NCBI GenBank assembly: GCA_964421565.1
Contig: CAYQXJ010000014.1
Span: 24,243 to 88,242 of the forward strand
DNA from: CAYQXJ01 sp964421565
GTDB taxonomy: Bacteria; Planctomycetota; Brocadiia; SM23-32
Reading direction: 5' to 3'
Length of the DNA: 64,000 nucleotides
How positions within the stretch are numbered: the stretch's first letter is position 1; every line of letters starts with the position of its first letter. Positions 61,040 through 64,000 of this stretch are shown piece by piece. The notes beneath the pieces were generated by a model that was given only the letters and a program-made list of their open reading frames with translations, had not been told where the DNA came from and did no database searches. Position numbers and translations under genes: made by a program.

Positions 61040-62761
61040 TCAATCTGCGCCTCCCTGAGCAGCTCCCCCCCGGCGCTCGTCTCGACTGCGCCCGGGCGCT
61101 TCCCTGCGTGGTCCGCCGCGCAGGCGCTCCAGCAGACGCTCCAGCCCGGGCGTGGAACGGGCTGCCAGAATGCTCTCCACCATCGGCACTGTGTGCGGGT
61201 CACCCGCGCTCAGCAGCGCATCGGCGATGAGCGAGCGGGTCCGCTCGTTTAGCTCTTCGAACCGCCAGAGCCAATCCTGAAACATGTCCGGGTTGCGACG
61301 TGCCACCTCGCGCAGGGCCGTCCTCCGAGCCGCCGGCAGGTCCTCCGCCCCCAGCAGACGGTCGACCGCCTCCGGGCTCGGCCGGTACGCCATGGCCAGC
61401 AACGCGGCCTGCTGCACCCGCCGGTCCAGGGCGTGCCGGTGGATGCGGCCCAGCTCGCCGACGGATAGCTTCCCGCCCGACGCATCCCGCCCCGAGGCCA
61501 GCAGCGATATGCGATGCAGCGTCCACACCTCGATGCTCACCGCCAGCATCACAGCCGAACCCGCCGCGACCACCGCGCCCGCCAGCGGCGTCACCGGCAG
61601 CGCGTCCAGCAGCGGCAGCAACACGAACGCCGCGTAAGGCACCAAAAGAGCAATGGCCCCCTTCGCCACGTTCCAGTCCTGCACGTAAGTGGCCAGCAGC
61701 GCCGCCGCACAGAGCACCCCCACACCCGCAGCACCCCGCCACAAACTGCCCTGACCCACGAACTCCACGTAACGCACCGCATGGATGACTACGAGCACCG
61801 ACGACGGGAAGATAACCAACCACGTCATCAGTGACAGGAAAACGCCTACCAGCCCATGCCGCAGCGTCAGGTAGAGCGTCAGCGCAACCAGCATCAGCCC
61901 CACGGCCACCGGCAGCGCGTAGTGCACCAGCCGATAGCCCCGCGCCACAACCGACTTCGCCGCCACTACGTCGAGCACGCCCGCCCCCAACCGGCCCTGC
62001 GCGAACAGATCCGAGTCGATCCGGCGAGCCGTCGAGCGCACAATCTCCCACGCCTGCCGGGGCGAGAGCTCTCCATCCCGCCGCATCAGCCACGCCGCCG
62101 TGCCCGCGACCTTCGGCGCGGCGAACGAGGTGCCGTGCGCCTCCATCTCGCGCCGCAGACGCTCATAGGGCAGAAACTCGTAGTCTATGAAACTGATGTC
62201 CCCGTCGGCCGCAATGTCCACCCAGTCGCCGTAGTTGGACTGCAGCGTCTTACCCTCGACGGTCGCGTTGGCCACGGCGACCACGCCGGGGTAGGCGGCG
62301 GGATAGACCGCCGCCTCCGCGTCCTCGTTCCCCGCCGCCGCAACCACCAGCGCCCCGGCCCCGATCAGCCTCGCTATCAGATCGCGCTCCTCCTGCTCGG
62401 GCCGCTCGGAGGAGAGGCTGATGTTGACCACCACGCGATCTGCAGGATGCCCCTCAGCATACTCCAGCACCCGGCGCAGTCCGCCCAGATACGCCGAACG
62501 ACTGATGGGGCCCCCGAAGGACTCGACCGGCACGCCGTGCACCTGCGCCCCACAGTACTGATACAGCACCCGGCCCACCAGGCTGCCGTGTGTGACCTCA
62601 GCAGCCGTCATCCCGGCGATCCGCCCCTCCACGAAGTCCGGGTCAACCGTGCTGTCCAGCACGAACACCACCACACCCGAGCCCTCGTCGTGGTAAGCCC
62701 CCGGCGCGCAGCCCGCGAGCACGGCCACGCACATGATCGCCGCCATCAGCCCACGCCCCAA
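61040..62761 (-). CDS. Membrane-bound S8 subtilase lipoprotein
   Basis: About 573 residues if started at TTG 62761, which has a gggaggggg site and gives a lipoprotein signal ending LAGC (cleaved before Cys18); ATG 62746 is the alternative. Catalytic triad: D36 (VFVLDST), H58 (THGSLVGRVL) and S212 (HGTSFAAPKVAG), with oxyanion Asn145 (AAAGNED). The C-terminal half is unusual for a subtilase: four to five hydrophobic spans (~270-400) followed by a basic helical tail. Subtilases process exported proteins; the membrane domain suggests regulated proteolysis at the envelope. Confidence 0.8.
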   Translation of the reverse strand: MGRGLMAAIMCVAVLAGCAPGAYHDEGSGVVVFVLDSTVDPDFVEGRIAGMTAAEVTHGSLVGRVLYQYCGAQVHGVPVESFGGPISRSAYLGGLRRVLEYAEGHPADRVVVNISLSSERPEQEERDLIARLIGAGALVVAAAGNEDAEAAVYPAAYPGVVAVANATVEGKTLQSNYGDWVDIAADGDISFIDYEFLPYERLRREMEAHGTSFAAPKVAGTAAWLMRRDGELSPRQAWEIVRSTARRIDSDLFAQGRLGAGVLDVVAAKSVVARGYRLVHYALPVAVGLMLVALTLYLTLRHGLVGVFLSLMTWLVIFPSSVLVVIHAVRYVEFVGQGSLWRGAAGVGVLCAAALLATYVQDWNVAKGAIALLVPYAAFVLLPLLDALPVTPLAGAVVAAGSAVMLAVSIEVWTLHRISLLASGRDASGGKLSVGELGRIHRHALDRRVQQAALLAMAYRPSPEAVDRLLGAEDLPAARRTALREVARRNPDMFQDWLWRFEELNERTRSLIADALLSAGDPHTVPMVESILAARSTPGLERLLERLRGGPRREAPGRSRDERRGGAAQGGAD

Positions 62762-63427
62762 CGTTCCGTCCCCCCTCCCTCGCTCGGCTCCGCCCGATCC
62801 GCTCCCGGTCGCCGGCACCGGAGATGCCACCGGCATCATATCGGAAAACTGGCCCCCGCGCATGGTGCAACCGCAATGACCCGCAACCCCCGCCATGGGC
62901 CCGCAATCTCCCACACGATCGCCCTGCCATCCGGCAGAAGCACCACCGTTAACAGCCGGTCGAACGAGGGCCGCCCCCCGACCTCGTGCTGCCCCCGGCC
63001 CCCTTATCGCCATAAACCCAATACTAACGGAAGCTCCGCCTAGACAGGCTCTTAGGACGGAATGGGTTCGTTTTGTAATGGCGGACGCCCGCCGCGAACG
63101 GACCCCAGGCCGGACGCTGGCCGGCATTCTCGCGGCGCGGTGTCCGGCGCGGCCTTCTGCCGGCAGTCGCCCCGCATCCTCCGGTCGTGGTGCGGACTTT
63201 CCCGGCCACCCGCTGCACCGCGTCCGGATGGTTTCCGAGGTTTCGGGGCTGGCGGGTCCGGGTGGTCATCTCGGGGGGCATCCTACCCGTTCCCTCTCGG
63301 AGCGCCGTCCGATATGTCCCCGTTTGGGCCATAGTTCCCGTGTCCGCATGCTCCTCGGCGTGGCGGCCGTGGTTGGGACCGCGTTTTTGGGCTTGGCCTC
63401 CCCGGGCCTGTGCCCTATATTGCGGCT
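62762..63427. other. Gap without a supported gene
   Basis: The stretch between the subtilase and the RHS-type fragment shows only short, GC-driven open frames in several phases. Minus-strand reading near 63061 gives HYKTNPF-like residues, which I recall from small dispersed sequences in Planctomycetes-like genomes, but this is not strong enough to call. No promoter, tRNA or CRISPR signal was recognised. Confidence 0.4.
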
Positions 63428-64000
63428 ATGGCCATTCATGGGACAATGGTCGCCGAAGCAGGCAGTGGGGCTGCCTACGACGACGCCGGGCATCCTGCCC
63501 GTGCGGGCCGGCTGCTCAAGAAGCGGGAGTACGCCAGCGGCGCTTACCTGACCCACCTGAACGACTCCGGCGGCAGCCTCGATGGCTACGGCTATGATTC
63601 CTTCGGGCGGGTGGCGCACCACCGCTGGCGGGACTCGGGCGGGACGCTGCTGGCCGGGTGGAGCTATGATTACGACCGCGTGGGGAATAAGCTCTACCAG
63701 GAGGACCTCCGCGACGCGACGCAGAGCGAGCTCTACGGGTATGACACCGTCTACCGACTGACGAGCTTCGAGCGCGGCCAACTCAACCAGGCGAAGGATG
63801 ATATCTCCAGCCCGTCGCGCAGCCAGTCCTGGACGCTCGACCCGCTCGGCAACTGGGATCAGACCGTGCTTGACAGCGTCACGGAGACGGGCACCCACAA
63901 CGGCGTGAATGAACTGACCGGGCGGACCATCGGCAATGACCCGTCGATCAGCCTCACGTATGACGACGCCGGGAATCTGATCCAGGACGGCGACTCGGAC
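63428..64000 (+). CDS. RHS/YD-repeat protein, partial (runs off the window)
   Basis: 191 codons in frame from ATG 63428 to the window edge. The translation contains several YD-type repeats: YGYDSFGRV, SYDYDRVGNKL, LYGYDTVYRLTSF, LTYDDAGNLI, with spacers of about 20-40 residues. RHS proteins are large secreted shells that often carry a C-terminal toxin tip. This one starts directly inside the repeat core with no signal peptide and no ribosome-binding site before the ATG, and a stop lies 90 bases upstream, so it may be a 5'-truncated gene or a displaced cassette. The C-terminal tip lies outside the window. Confidence 0.8.
   Translation, partial: MAIHGTMVAEAGSGAAYDDAGHPARAGRLLKKREYASGAYLTHLNDSGGSLDGYGYDSFGRVAHHRWRDSGGTLLAGWSYDYDRVGNKLYQEDLRDATQSELYGYDTVYRLTSFERGQLNQAKDDISSPSRSQSWTLDPLGNWDQTVLDSVTETGTHNGVNELTGRTIGNDPSISLTYDDAGNLIQDGDSD

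Noticed and set aside
62762..63127. Longer N-terminus of the subtilase
   Set aside because: The added ~122 residues are Arg/Gly-rich GC-driven sequence; the TTG/ATG starts give a proper lipoprotein signal.
1..64000. CRISPR arrays, tRNA or rRNA genes
   Set aside because: No regularly spaced direct repeats of 20-40 bp and no tRNA cloverleaf or rRNA-like sequence was recognised.

Overview
This 64 kb window is GC-rich bacterial chromosome, carrying a conserved core-gene operon followed by a large accessory region for glycan and sugar catabolism. The mix of sulfatases, Gfo/Idh/MocA oxidoreductases, xylose-isomerase-like TIM barrels, a lipoprotein carbohydrate protein (DUF4380-like), a GH130-like enzyme and secreted parallel beta-helix proteins resembles Planctomycetes, Verrucomicrobia, Lentisphaerae and related uncultured lineages. 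The phylum cannot be fixed by eye. No rRNA, tRNA or CRISPR array was recognised.

Region 1 (1-11.4 kb) is the beta/str-type operon: the end of rplL, then rpoB, rpoC, rpsL, rpsG and fusA, all on the plus strand. No tuf follows. RNA polymerase and S12 carry unusual residues at well-known drug-binding or catalytic positions (RpoB N458, RpoC A461 and Q944, RpsL R43).

Region 2 (11.4-22.9 kb) holds mixed metabolism: a RACo-type corrinoid reductive activator, a LOG-family protein, a TIM-barrel isomerase, an FHA protein, and a minus-strand run of URO-D-like protein, glycyl-radical activase, PfkB kinase and acetylpolyamine amidohydrolase-like enzyme. A secreted SGNH hydrolase and a DUF4380-like lipoprotein follow.

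Region 3 (23.3-27.7 kb) is the most intriguing part. A tight, translationally coupled plus-strand operon encodes an ArsR-type repressor with its own palindromic operator, a D-Ala-D-Ala-ligase-like ATP-grasp enzyme, a KamA-family radical SAM aminomutase with an altered substrate pocket, and a fusion of a complete peptidyl-tRNA hydrolase domain to a glutathionylspermidine-synthase-like ATP-grasp domain. It looks like an undescribed pathway for a small beta-amino-acid-containing peptide or amide.

Region 4 (27.7-38.1 kb) is one long minus-strand operon for a sulfated glycan: four intact sulfatases, one internally deleted sulfatase remnant with a perfect hairpin at the junction, an aldo/keto reductase, a beta-helix protein, a clan-A glycosidase and a Gfo/Idh/MocA oxidoreductase. 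Region 5 (38.2-39.9 kb) is a small iron/oxidative-stress operon (Fur-family regulator, ferredoxin with an Asp in place of a cluster Cys, Dps-like ferritin) with a clear promoter and terminator.

Region 6 (39.9-61.0 kb) continues carbohydrate metabolism: two tandem ~820-aa six-hairpin glycosidase-like paralogs, an ANK/MOP-type membrane transporter, a BNR-repeat protein flanked by two copies of a 76-bp repeat, TIM-barrel isomerase, oxidoreductase, a sulfatase-fold enzyme with threonine replacing the catalytic cysteine, cardiolipin synthase, GH130-like enzyme, ClC channel, L-fucose isomerase-like protein and a secreted AGE-family epimerase. The window ends with a membrane subtilase and a partial RHS/YD-repeat gene that runs off the right edge.
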